Source: Prunus persica
Taxonomy: Eukaryota; Streptophyta; Magnoliopsida; Rosales; Rosaceae
NCBI RefSeq assembly: GCF_000346465.2
Contig: NC_034009.1
Location: 39,724,456-39,788,455, forward strand
DNA length: 64,000 nucleotides
Reading direction: 5' to 3'
Shown here in pieces: positions 45,432 through 57,153 of this stretch. Below the pieces are notes generated by a model, which saw only the letters and a list, made by a program, of their open reading frames with translations, was not told where the DNA came from and did no database searches. The translations under genes were made by a program, and so were the position numbers. Within the stretch, counting starts at the first letter, position 1, and the number at the start of each line of letters is the position of its first letter.

Positions 45432-45590
45432 NNNNNNNNNNNNNNNNNNNNNNNNNNNNNNNNNNNNNNNNNNNNNNNNNNNNNNNNNNNNNNNNNNNNN
45501 NNNNNNNNNNNNNNNNNNNNNNNNNNNNNNNNNNNNNNNNNNNNNNNNNNNNNNNNNNNNNNNNNNNNNNNNNNNNNNNNNNNNNNNNNN
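45432..45590. other. Assembly gap (159 N)
   Basis: Runs of N between CACTA-B and resumed Athila LTR. By comparison with the right copy, at least 8 kb of CACTA-B and ~700 bp of LTR should lie here, so the gap size is not real. Confidence 0.95.
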
Positions 45591-46325
45591 TTTTTTTTGG
45601 GGTTGGTTTTTTATAGTAACCAGTTATAACAGTAGTGGTTGTGCAATGTTTGGTTCCCTTAAGCTTCGATCCAACCGTGTAGCCAGCTTTAGGTCAATGT
45701 CTCCCAAACCACTCGGGTTTTAGGGCACTAGGTGTAGAACACCCCTAAGGACTTATTAACTCAAGCTGAAAAGGCTACGAAACCAACTAACCACCCTGCC
45801 TCATGCCAAAACTCTACCTTTTGTCTCGAAAATCACTGCTGATTAGGCAGGACTGGCCCGGTTACTAGCAAAGCTTCGGGTGAGGCAATTATTACTTTAT
45901 AACACATACTAACTTTATTTAAATTGAACAGAAATTAAAACACACTTGGACAAAAAGTAAGTATTCCAATCTCACTCCCCAAAAACCATATTGGTGTGAT
46001 GTGCAAATTTCAAAGTATAATTCATGAATTAGTGTCTAAGCAACAATAAATAGAAAAGACTCTACTGTGGGATTGATTTTCACTATGTCCATTTATTCTA
46101 ACGTTTAAAATAATCTATGGATATTGACTGAAAAACGAAAATTTTAAACAAGACTTAAAAAAAACTAAAAATCTAAAATTTACTTTCCCACCCCCTAACT
46201 TAAATCACACATTGTCCTCAAGGTGTGGTAAATAATCAAAAGAAACAAGAGCAGAAACAAAACGACTAAATCCTAGAAAATGAAAATCAAAAATAAAGAA
46301 AATACTCTAAGAAAAGAAACTAGGA

Positions 46326-47189
46326 AGGAAAAATAGAAGAATAATAAAATAAAATAAAATAAGAAAGAAAAGGAGAAAAACAACAATAGAAAAGAAATAG
46401 GAAAGAAAATACCCAAAAATGAGACACCTTGGGGATTCAAAGGCAGGACCAGGCGGAGTGTTGCGAAAAAGCGCTGACCAACTCAACCACGTCCACACTG
46501 GCATCAAATAGGAGCGACAGCTACAATATAACCTGCTGTAGCTGCTGCATCTGTCATTTGAAAAATATTGGATTCCCTTCTCCTACCCCGAGCTCAGAGC
46601 CGAAAGGCTCTCTTCTGTCCATTCCCATTTTGCAGAAGAAAAAAGAATATTGCTGGATAAACCAAAGCCTCCGCTGTGTCCAGAGAATCAGAAAAGGTCT
46701 CTGATTTCTCTCTTCTCAAGGCCATCCATCTCCGCCTTCACTCTTCTTCATTCTCTCCAACACTCACGATCCTTTCCTCTCTTTCAACCCAATTACACCA
46801 GCGTTTTCATCTGCGTGAGGAGGCCACATTTGCAGCAAACACAACCAGTGAGGTTGAATTATCTGATGCACCTGAATTTTTGGATGGTTTTGGAGTCCCT
46901 AGATTCCTCAAATTCAGATCTGTCTCCATCCATGTCACCAGATGCTAACTTGTTCCAAGATGAAAACAAGCTGAAGCCGAACAAGAGTCTATTCTCCACC
47001 AGTAAGGACCCCAGATCTGTGCATCCCGTAGGTAAACTTTCGAACCCCAGAACTGGTTTTTTTTTTTTTTTTTTTCCGTTTTTTTTTTGTTTTGAAAATA
47101 AAAGAAGTAAAGAGTTTAGAAAAATTGGGTTGCCTCCCAATAAGCGCGCTATTTTAAGTCTGTAGCTAGACTTTGCAGAAGCCTGGTGG
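46326..47189. other. Athila region between LTR and integrase, with an unexplained open segment
   Basis: After simple AAAAT repeats (46335-46400), a plus-strand open segment (46650-47040) reads like a protein-coding exon (SSNSDLSPSMSPDANLFQDE) and ends in a donor-like CCCGTAG/GTAAAC before a poly-T run (47058-47075). I do not recognise it. It could be LTR leader sequence or a captured exon. The element's polypurine tract should lie here, but no single candidate is convincing. Confidence 0.35.
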
Positions 47190-48269
47190 TCAAATCACTG
47201 GTTCCTTCAGAGTCAAAGACTCGGCTGCAATGTCAAAGGGTGTCTCCACGTAGGGTTTTAGCCTATGACCATTCACCTTGAACGTGTTGCCTTTATCTTC
47301 ATTAGTGATTTGAACTGCTCCATGAGGAAAAACTTGAGTCACTAGGTAGGGTCCAGTCCAGCGAGATTTTAATTTCCCTGGAAACAACTTGAGCCTTGAA
47401 CTAAATAACAGAACCTTTTGCCCTGGCTGAAATTCCTTCCGTAAAATTTGACTGTCATGAAATGCCTTAGTTCTTTCCTTGTAGATGCGAGAACTATCAT
47501 AAGCACCTTGACGAATTTCCTCTAGCTCATTTAACTGCAATTTCCGCTTTTCCCCAGCTGAGTCATATGCAAAATTTAACTCTTTAATGGCCCAGTAAGC
47601 TTTATGCTCCAGCTCCATAGGTAGATGACAGGCTTTCCCATAAACAAGTCGGAATGGTGACATCCCAATAGGAGTTTTATAAGCTGTCCTGTATGCCCAC
47701 AAAGCATCATTTAGTTTGAAACTCCAATCCTTGCGTGTAGAGCTCACTGTTTTCTCCAAAATACGCTTTATTTCTCTGTTTGAAACTTCAACTTGACCAG
47801 ATGTCTGTGGGTGGTATGGTGTAGCCACGCGATGATTAATCCCGTATTTTGCCAGTAGGTTAGCAAATGGTTTATTAATAAAATGCTTCCCCCCATCACT
47901 AAGAATAACACGCGGTATTCCAAAACGTGGAAATATAACCCCCTGGAGGAACTTCAGGACCACTGATCCTTGATTAGTTGGTGCTGCAATGGCCTCGACC
48001 CATTTTGAAACATATTCCACAGCCACTAAAATATATTGGTGCCCATTAGAAGATGGGAATGGCCCCATGAAATCAATACCCCAAACATCAAATAGTTCAA
48101 CAATTAGGATACTTTGTTGGGGCATTTCATTCCTTCTGGATTGATTGCCGACCCTTTGACACCGATCACATGCCTTGCACCAATTCTGTGAATCTCTAAA
48201 AAGTGTTGGCCAAAATAACCCACTCTGTAGGATTTTCTCTGCTGTCCTTTTCTGCGCAAAATGTCCTCC
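47190..48269 (-). pseudogene. Athila integrase
   Basis: Follows an in-frame TGA at 48270. Zinc module ([14 protein letters not shown], then [11 protein letters not shown]), catalytic core ([21 protein letters not shown], Glu in [11 protein letters not shown]) and C-terminal segment ([19 protein letters not shown]) to the stop at 47190. All three catalytic acidic residues are present; only the stop upstream separates it from RNase H. Confidence 0.88.
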
Positions 48270-51248
48270 TCAAGCATAGTGATGAGCAAACTTTAAAACA
48301 CTTTCTTGTTCAGCCTCCGGAATACACCTGCGAATAATCTGGTCTGCACAATACTTGTATAAGTACGGTTCATCCCAGAAATAGTGCTTTACATCAGATA
48401 AAAACTTCTTTTTCTGCTGGTAGGAAAAATCTGGATGCACCACACCCTTAGCCAAATAATTGACAATATCTGCAAACCAAGGTGTGTCAATTTTGACAGC
48501 AAATAGCTGTTCATCTGGGAAACTTTCACTCAATGGTAGAGAATCTGCCTCTGTAGCTGCTGGAATAATTAATCTAGATAAATGATCAGCCACAACATTC
48601 TCACTGCCCTTCTTGTCTTTAATCTCTAAGTCAAATTCTTGAAGTAAGAGAACCCAACGAATCAATCTAGGCTTTGCATCCTTCTTAGACAACAAGTATT
48701 TTAGTGCAGCATGATCTGTATAGACAATTATTTTAGCCCCAACCAAATAAGACCGAAATTTCTCTAGTGCGAACACAACTGCCAACAATTCCTTCTCTGT
48801 AGTTGCATAGTTAAGCTGTGCATCATTTAGAGTACGACTTGCATAATAGATGACATGGGGAAGCTTATCTTTTCGCTGCCCTAAAACTGCCCCGACAGCA
48901 TAATCTGACGCATCACACATTAGTTCAAATGGTAAATCCCAATTTGGTGCAGCAATGATGGGTGCCGAAGTTAGGAGTGCTTTCAACTTGTTGAATGCTT
49001 CTAAACAGGCCTTATCAAAATTAAATGGTGCATCCTTAGCCAATAAAGTGCACAAAGGTCGACTAATCTTGGAGAAATCCTTGATGAACCGACGATAAAA
49101 ACCTGCGTGTCCTAAGAAGGACCTCACACCTTTTACTGATGTAGGAGGTGGCAGCTTTGCAATAACTTCAATCTTTGCCTTGTCAACCTCGATGCCTTTG
49201 CTAGAAATTGAATGACCCAAGACAATTCCCTGTTCAACCATGAAATGCCACTTTTCCCAGTTTAGCACTAAATTTGTCGCTTGACATCTCTGAAGAACTA
49301 ATGATAAATTCTGTAAGCATTGATCATATGAATCCCCAAAAACAGAAAAATCATCCATAAAAACTTCCACAATATTTTCGACCAAGCCAGAAAAAATACT
49401 CATCATACAACGTTGAAACGTAGCAGGTGCATCGCATAATCCGAATGGCATCCTCCGATAAGCGTAAGTACCAAATGGACAAGTGAAAGTAGTCTTCTCT
49501 TGATCCTCTGGTGCTATTGGAATCTGATTATACCCAGAATACCCATCAAGAAAACAGTAAAAAGCCCGCCCAACCAACCTTTCTAACATCTGGTCAATAA
49601 AAGGCAATGGAAAATGGTCTTTTCTCGTCCCTGTGTTAAGCTTCCGATAATCTACACACATTCTCCAACCCGTAGTCAATCGTGTAGGAACTAACTCATT
49701 ATTATCATTTTTCACCACTGTAATACCGGTCCGTTTAGGCACAACTTGAGTCGGGCTAACCCATTTACTGTCAGAAATAGGATAAATCATACCTGCATCA
49801 AGTAATTTCATAACCTCTGTTCTAACCACCTCTTTCATAATTGGGTTAAGGCGGCGTTGAGCATCAACTGTTAGCTTTACGTCGTCTTCCATTAATATTC
49901 TGTGCATACATAGTGCTGGGCTGATTCCCTTGATATCCGCAATTGTCCATCCCAATGCATCTTGATATTTTCTCAATACACGAAGCAATTTATCCTCCTC
50001 TGTCGGTGTTAAATCTGCTGCAATTATAACTGGCAACGTCTCTGCAGCTCCTAAATATGCATATTTAAGATGTTGTGGTAAAGGCTTCAGCTCCAATTTT
50101 GGCGGCTGCTGTCTGGATGGTTTAAGGGGCTGTTTGGGCTCCCCTAAACTCTCATACACATTCCTAAATTTTGGCAACACTGTGGGCAGACTGTTCAATG
50201 CGTGTATGTACTCATGAACACCTTCATCTTCAAAATCTGTCTCAAATGCCCCCTGTAAAACATGCAACAACTGATCTGTTTTTGAATTAGCATAAAATCT
50301 GTCCTGCACCATACTGTCTACCATGTCAATACGCATACAATCTAGCTGTTCAGCAGGACGTTTTGTTGCCGCAAACAAATTAAACACCACAGATTGGTCC
50401 TGAACCCGTAAAGTCAATGTTCCAGCTTCCACATCAATTAAGGTCCTAGCTGTTGCCATAAACGGCCTCCCCAAAATAATAGGTGTTTGAAGGTCTTCAT
50501 CCATGTCTAAAACCACAAAATCTGCCGGTAGATAAAGATTATCAACCTTAATAATTAGATCTTCAATAACACCTCTTGGATAAGTGATTGAACGGTCAGC
50601 TAGTTGAAGTATAATTGATATAGGCTTTAAATCTCCTTGCCCCAATCGCTGAAAAACAGAAAAAGGCATCAAATTAATACTTGCACCCAAATCAATTAAA
50701 GCACTCTTAAAATTAGAATTTCCAATAGTGCAAGAAATATTAAAACTCCCTGGATCTTTTTTCTTAGGTGGTAGTTTGTGTAGCAAAACTGCATTGCACT
50801 GTTCTGTCAAAATAACTTTTTCCAAATCTGAAAGCTTCTTTTTGCTGCTGCAAACTTCCTTCAAAAATTTGGCATATGATGGAATTTTCTTGATTGCATC
50901 CAGTAAGGGAATGTTGATTTGAACCTTGGATAATGTCTGCATAAAGTCCTTGAGTTGCTGATCTTTTACTTTTGGCTTCAAACGTTCTGGATATGGAATT
51001 GGGGCCTCATAAACACGCTCAGGTACTTGTTTTGGAACAGTTTCTAGATCTGCCATATTATGTTTTTCTACAGGTTTGGCAGGTTCTGCTGCTGCAAAAT
51101 TTTCTGTATGATCCTCCACTGCATGCTGCTCCTTTTCAATGTTATTTTCACGATTGTCATAGCTTTTTCCACATCGTAAAGTCCGAACAACTTTGCAATC
51201 TTCACGTCCATTTGGATTAGGAATTGTTTGACTAGGAAATTTGCCCTT
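48270..51248 (-). pseudogene. Athila protease, reverse transcriptase, RNase H
   Basis: In frame with gag (TAA at 51249) and integrase (TGA at 48270, inside HHYA*GGHF, where the zinc module begins). Protease active site ALIDLGASINLMP; RT blocks WRMCVDYRKLN, FLDGYSGYNQIPIA, MPFGLCDAPATFQRCM and FMDDFSVFG; RNase H ELMCDASDYAVGAVLG and YTDHAALKYLL. No other break is seen in 949 codons, so this is a recently active type of copy. Confidence 0.9.
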
Positions 51249-52598
51249 TTATCTGTCTGAAATCTGTGTAGCTAGTTGTCCAAATTGTTGCTCCAAACTT
51301 TTAATAGATGCTTCAACATTTTGAAATCTTTGATTGTTGCCCTCGATGAATGATTGAGTTGTTGCTGCCAGTTTAGCAAGTTGATCTTCCATAGATGGTT
51401 TGGAGGGAACAAAAGGTTTTTGTGCATGCTGGAATGGTTTGGCATTAGTCTGATTGTCACCCCATTTGAAATTAGGGTGATCCCTCCATCCAGGATTGTA
51501 ATGAGTTGCATATGCATCATTCCTAGGCCTTTGATAGCTGTTCATCATATTGACATGTTGTTCAACAAGCTCTGGGTAAGAGTCTCTATGTGGGCAGCCC
51601 ATTATGTCATGTGTAGCCATACTGCATATAGTGCAAACTGTTGATGTAGGTGGCTGCTGTGTAGAACTTGCTATATGTTGTAGAAGCATATCAAACTTTG
51701 CATCAATTTTCTTATCCATTTTTTCCATTTGTGCAGACATGTTGGGAGAACCTACTGATAACTCAAAAATGCCCCTTTTCTGTGAATGTTCTGCTGCCCA
51801 TTGCTGAGATTCTGTAGCCATCATATCAAACAGTTCAAATGCCTCTCTTGCAGATTTATTTGATAATGATCCTCCAGCTGATGCATTCACATGGCTCTTA
51901 GATGTAGGATTAAGCCCATCAAAGAAAATATTCATTTGTGTATCTGAATCAATTTTAACATGTGGACACTTTATGTACATCTTTGTATATCTCTCCCACG
52001 CTTCATGAAACTCTTCATTAGGCTTCTGTGTGAATGTCAAAATCTCCCTCTTGTAATTCAATGTCTTGGATGCTGGATAATATTTGTTCAGGAATTTTGT
52101 GTGTAACTGCTGCCAAGTAGTAATGCTATTAGCTGGTAGAGTGAATAACCAAGTTTCTGCCTTGTCCTTCAAAGTGAAAGGGAAAAGACGTAACTTAATA
52201 GCCTCAGCAGAAAAACCCCTAATCAAAATATTCTTGCAACCCACAATAAATTTTGCAATATGTATGTTTGCATCTTCATTAGGCAATCCCCGAAAAGTAG
52301 GTAGAATTTCAAGCATATGGTGCCTGATCTCGAACGAATCACCCTCTTCTTGTTCAGGATACACAATGCAATTGGGAACATCAGTGGCACGGGCTTCCAA
52401 TGACTCCCTGAGTGGTCTACCTGCCGCAGGTAATTCTAACGCCATGTTACTCTCGTTTGCAAACAGATCCTGCAGAAAAGTGCCCTGCAGTGAACAGTCC
52501 CAAGCCCAAGTAACTTCTCTCCGCTGTCTATGCAGTGTGCGCTCTGGTTCTGGATCAAATTGTACAATCTGTGTAGTTCCTGATCTGGTCTGGACCAT
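51249..52598 (-). pseudogene. Athila gag
   Basis: I chose the start MVQTRSGTTQIVQF at 52598. A Met exists 15 codons upstream, but the chosen one begins the usual Athila motif. The gag domain spans FPFTLKDKAETWLFTLPANS, then KFLNKYYPASKT, and later a knuckle-like CTICSMATHDIMGCP. It ends at TAA 51249 after ATQISDR, while the frame continues unchanged into the protease (KGKFPSQT). Either a readthrough stop or a single nonsense change. Confidence 0.85.
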
Positions 52599-52724
52599 GC
52601 AGTCTGCAAAATCTGCAACAGAAACAAAATTGTTCAATTTCAATTTTTTTTTTTGGACGAAAATTAAAAATAAAATAAAATGAAATAAATCAGAAAAAGG
52701 TTAAACAAAAATTGTCTAAAATAG

Positions 52725-52742
52725 TCCCCAGCAACGGCGCCA
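52725..52742 (-). other. Athila primer-binding site, tRNA-Asp type
   Basis: TGGCGCCGTTGCTGGGGA on the minus strand, six bases inside the LTR edge at 52749. It differs by one base from the tRNA-Asp complement usual in Athila elements. Confidence 0.85.
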
Positions 52743-52748
52743 ATTTCT

Positions 52749-53842
52749 TGATAGGATTTTTAGTACTTGTGCAAACAGTGTTAAAAATCACATAAAATAC
52801 TTGCAAGAATACAAGGCTATTGTAGTATAGATGCTCATGCAAGGTCGTTTTCCTCAAGGACTAATTAGCAATTTATGTAAAAACAAATTTCAATTACTAC
52901 TTAAAATAAAAAGTCAAGAAAGATGATTATAAATTTGGTGGATTCTAAAAAACAAATATTAAACAAAAACAAATACGATTGAAAGAAAGAGTTTTGAATA
53001 TCAATTTATAAAACCACTAGGGTTTCACCATCACCTAGCAATCCTATGAACTTTTACCAATTACTTATGATTTGCACATGCCACTTTGAAGGTTAGGTTT
53101 TCCTATTGTATATTCTACTTGGAACCTCCAACACAGAACGTATATCCAACATGCAACCCGTCCGGACGTTCGGATCAAATCTGAACATGAAAGACTCATT
53201 AAGTTTTGTGAAAACCCTTTGAAAAACCATGCAACCCTTAAGACGTGGTGTTCATCTTAAGTGAAATTACAATTATTAATCACAAGAAGCTAGCATAAAT
53301 TTCAGGGAACCTTCCGACCAAAATTGCATCCAATTACTTTTCTAAAGATCCTAATGGTGATCAGGCATTAAGACAATTAGATAGTTTAAAATAGTGATTA
53401 ACAATTCAAAATACGCATGCACTCATCATAAGCAATTAAATAAAAATCACATATTCATGCTAAGGTTCAAGGCTTCACCCTAGCAAAAGAAATTTAGTTA
53501 CGCATACTCATAATTGAAATCCAAGAAAATATCATTAAGAAGAAAAGAACGAAAACACCTGAAAGTTGTGAAAACCCAAAACCCTAGCAATTGCTCTCTA
53601 CAATGCAAAGTTCAAAAATAATTAAGAAGTCCTAAATTCCTTGTGAGAAAGAGCTTAAATATCCCTTAAAACCTAGCTGCCAATGTACAGCTTTTCTATC
53701 CCTACAAGGAAACTAATTAAAGTAAAATAATACTAGGAAATAAAGTCCAAATTGGAATAGGAGAATTTGCCCAAAATCAGCCCAGCCACGTTTTGGCCCC
53801 AAATCTCCTCCAAATCTGGCCCAAGATAGCTTTTTTTAAAGA
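52749..53842 (-). repeat. Athila 5' LTR, inner part up to CACTA-B
   Basis: Starts TGATAGGATTTTTAG. Very close to 43109-44202, with a few single-base changes (for example near 52890 and 53015). Interrupted at 53843 by CACTA-B; its outer part is outside the window. Confidence 0.85.
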
Positions 53843-54323
53843 CACTACTACAAAAAGTGAAAAAGACGACCAGAAAACAACGACGGTCTAAGTGAAAACC
53901 GTCGTGGTTTTTAAAAAGACGACGGTTCTAAAAACACCGTCGTGTAATACCACCTTAGACAACTAAAAAATGGAGATTCAAATGGCTGTTCAAAAACAAC
54001 GACGTACCTAATTAAACAACCGACGTCTATTTGAAACAGATTTCCGCAGTGTAAAATCAAAGCAAACAAAGAACGGCAGAAGTTATGAATAGACCGACGT
54101 AGAAAGTAAAGACGACGATTTCAATAAAAGCCGCCGTTTTTACTCATAAAATAACACGACGAGGTTTTCGTATAAGACGCCGTATAATTACAAACAAATC
54201 CACGGCTTTAAAATACAAAAATAATCTTAACAGATGACACAGATTTGCAATCAGAAGAGACAATTTTTGAAGTTGATCAACGTCGTTGAAAATTGCAATC
54301 AGAAGAGACATTTTCAACGACGG

Positions 54324-54423
54324 NNNNNNNNNNNNNNNNNNNNNNNNNNNNNNNNNNNNNNNNNNNNNNNNNNNNNNNNNNNNNNNNNNNNNNNNNNNNN
54401 NNNNNNNNNNNNNNNNNNNNNNN
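54324..54423. other. Assembly gap (100 N), probably a false gap
   Basis: The sequence before it (54266-54323) and after it (54424-54480) are the same ~58 bp with one- to two-base indels, and the left copy (44585-44700) shows this stretch once, without a gap. Two overlapping contig ends were probably not merged. Confidence 0.85.
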
Positions 54424-55095
54424 GGAAGTTGATCAACGTCGTTGAAAATTTGCAATCAGAGAGACAATTTTCAACGACGGTTATATTATACCTAACGACG
54501 TTTAAAAACAAATCAACGTCGCTCAACAAATATATTACGTCGTCTTAGTCTTACTTAAGACGACGAAAAACGACGACAGTAGTAAAAAAACAGTCGTTGT
54601 TTTTATATTCTTATTTTATTTAAATCTGTCGTGTTAGTTAAAAACGACGGCATAACAAAAAACCGTCGTTTTGTTTCAAACTGAATTAATTTAAAATTTC
54701 TTCAGGAAAGCAAAATCTATTTATAATTTCCTCGGGTTAGTAATATTGTGTCGTGTTAGTTTACAAATTCTAGAACATTAATTTCCCTCATTTTAAATTT
54801 TCTCGGGAAAGAAAAATCTATTTATCACGCTTTGTAATTGAAAACTAAAACTGAAAGAATTCTGGAAAAAAAACTCTATTTATAATTTAAAAATAAAATG
54901 CACGTCGGTTGTAGTACACTTAACGACGTTTAACAAAATAATCTACGTCGGTAATTATAAATCTACCGCCATCTTACCCTAATATAGACGACGAGAAAAG
55001 ACGACGGTAGAACAGAAAACCGCCGTTGTTTCAGTTTCTTTAACAGTTTGGTCCTTTATCTTTCTGCAGGACTTGTATAGTTCAAAGCATTGACA

Positions 55096-55456
55096 ATGTC
55101 TTCATCATATCTCCCAGCAACTACTGATTCGATTGCTCATGCTTTAGAGGCCATCTGAAGCCATTTCTATTCTTTATCGCATTCTTGAAACCCATCTTCT
55201 TCTTCTGAAGCTCTACGGATAAAGGAAGAGGCTATCACAAATCTGACGGATCTTCTTAGTCAAAAAAATCAAGCAGAGGATCAGGCACATCTGATCTTCA
55301 GATTTCCCTGAGAAGCGAACTTTCCTTCGACAGCGAGTGGAGGCCAGGCTTGCATCTCTTTTGATGGAAAGCAAGGAGTATTCAGAAGCACTAAGTGTCC
55401 TATCAGGCTTGATCAAGGAAGTGAGAAGGCTAGTTGACAAGCTTCTTCTTGTCAAC
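55096..55456 (+). pseudogene. Captured fragment of 26S proteasome lid subunit RPN6 (PSMD11-type)
   Basis: It reads SSSYLPATTDSIAHALEA after an ATG, then after a one-base insertion the frame of SEAISILYR-type sequence, then back to NPSSSSEALRIKEEAITNL and TDLLSQKNQAED. After a gap of about 50 codons relative to the family it resumes with EKRTFLRQRVEARLASLLME, SKEYSEALSVLSGLIKEVRR and LVDKLLLV. This order and wording match the plant RPN6 N-terminal region, a 26S proteasome lid subunit. No intron is visible, but I do not know the donor's gene structure. Frameshifts and the deletion rule out a working product. The identification is from memory of the family, not a search. Confidence 0.8.
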
Positions 55457-56319
55457 TAGCCTAAATGTAAGCTCAATTTCTCTTTGAGAAAGACCTCCAA
55501 ATTATTGTCTTTGAGATGTGAGAGACAGTGTCTCTGAGAGAGGAAGAACTTGGAACCCTAAATGTAAACCGCGAAAATGAATGAAAGCGACAAATTTATA
55601 GAATAAATTTTTAAAACCAACGGCGGTACTTACCAAGAAACCGCCGTTTCAATTGTAAAATCAACGTCGGTATTACTGACGTATATTACAGAACTCCACG
55701 TCGGTACATTAATAATCACGACGTCTTAAATAATCTACCATGACGCGAGTTATTACTTATGTACTTTAATTTTTGAGTTTACTACGACGGTACCTACAAC
55801 ACTACTGTCGTATTTATTTACCACGTCCGAAGTTAAATTTACCGACGTATTTTGTACTTTATACGTCGTAGTTATATGTAACCGCCGTATTATTTTTTTG
55901 AAATGGTTTTATATGTAAGCAACTTTTCGTCTACTTGACTTACACATTAGTTGTTTTTATATTCTTATTTTATTTAAATCTGTCATCCAAAAAAGAAACT
56001 TTACATATTGCAGAATATTAATTTCCTTCGTTTTAAATTTCCTCCGGAAAAAAAACTCTATTTATAACGCACTGTAATTGAAAAATAAACTGAAAGGTCA
56101 CGGGAAAAAAAATTCTATTCATAATTTAAAAATTAAAATCCACGTCGGTTATATTAAACCTAACGACGTTAAATGAAATGATTCCACGTCGAACGAAAAA
56201 TATTTCGTCGTGTTAGTTAAAAACGACGTAGTTAAATGTAACCGCCGTATTATTTTTTTGAAATGGTTTTATATGTAAGCAACTTTTGGACTTACACATG
56301 CACTGTTTCCAAACCCGAT

Positions 56320-57153
56320 TAAAAATTTCAATCTCCAGAGAAACCTTTTCGTCTTTTTTCCTTGTCAGAGCATTATCAGAGTTTCTCATCGTCTTCCTCT
56401 CGTCTTCTTCGTCGTCCTTGAACTTAAACATCGATCATCTTCCTCTTGCTTTCATTGCACGCAAAAGGTAAGCTTTCATTTTCACTATTTTGGTTACTGT
56501 TTTGCATGCTCATACGTTTTTTGTTTGAAAAATCTTTTTACCTTTTTTCTGGCCAAAATCATTTTACTTCTTTCCAAGTTTGATAAAATATACAGACAAA
56601 AAGGGAAAGTTTCCAACTTTGAAGACAACTACCTCAACTAAATGAGACGACGGTAGACCACGACGGTTCGTCAGTTGTTCTAGCGTCGTCTGAAAATTGA
56701 CAAAGTTGTTTTTAAAATAATAGTCTTTTTTTATATGCTTGTTTAATTGCAGGTTTGATTTCTCTGAACAATGGTTTTTGTTTTTCCCTTATTTGATAAA
56801 ATATAAAGAAAAAGAAACTAGGGTTGGTATCTAATATAGACGACAAAATATCTTATTGTTTTACGTCGTGTGAATGTTAATACCACGACGGTGTATTACT
56901 ATTAACGTCGTATGAACATAAATACCACGACGTTATATAAATAATAGTTTACCACGACGGTGTATTACTATTGACGTCGTGTGAACATATATACCACGAC
57001 GTTATATAAATAATGGTTTTAAACATTTATTACGTCTGAGATTATTTCATTGCGTCGTCTAAAATCATATCATACGTCGTATTTTTTTAATACCGTCGTT
57101 TGTGTTCTTAATGTTTTCCTGAAATATTTTCACTTGCAGTTTTGTCTGTTAAA
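56320..57153 (+). promoter_or_regulatory. Probable 5' UTR exon, leader intron and repeats of the Ulp1-fusion gene
   Basis: A pyrimidine-rich block (56340-56466) with no start codon in frame ends in CAAAAG/GTAAGC, and an acceptor CACTTGCAG at 57131-57139 precedes the ATG. This fits a non-coding first exon and an intron of ~670 bp full of ACGACG/CGTCG units. Promoter unidentified. Confidence 0.45.

Larger units (their letters stand above)
43109..46325 (-). repeat. Athila 3' LTR, interrupted by CACTA-B and an assembly gap
   Basis: 43109-44202 matches 52749-53842 with a handful of differences; then CACTA-B (44203-45431), Ns (45432-45590), then LTR sequence again (45591-46325, matching 2690-3415). 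LTR sequence equivalent to 1966-2690 is missing, hidden in the gap. The inner end was not located; it lies between 46326 and 47189. Confidence 0.75.
43109..53842 (-). mobile_element. Athila-type Ty3/Gypsy retrotransposon (right LTR continues beyond CACTA-B)
   Basis: Left (3') LTR starts at 43109, the internal region holds integrase to gag on the minus strand (47190-52598), the primer-binding site is at 52725-52742, and the right (5') LTR starts at 52749. The gag-pol style (DFMQTLSKVQINIP, LPPKKKDPGSFNISC) is Athila. Both LTRs contain CACTA-B at the equivalent base (44203 and 53843). The gag-pol frame has only two stops in ~1800 codons. The right LTR's outer part lies past the window because CACTA-B intervenes. 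Confidence 0.85.
53870..56260. repeat. CACTA-B left repeat region
   Basis: Dozens of ACGACG, CGACGG and CGTCGT units in both orientations, interrupted by the RPN6-like fragment. A ~50-bp phrase (AACCGCCGTATTATTTTTTT and following) occurs at 55879 and 56240. These are the likely binding sites of the element's TNPA-type protein. Confidence 0.8.

Noticed and set aside
46420..46500. Possible tRNA-like folded segment in the Athila region
   Set aside because: No T-loop consensus or cloverleaf could be made to fit.
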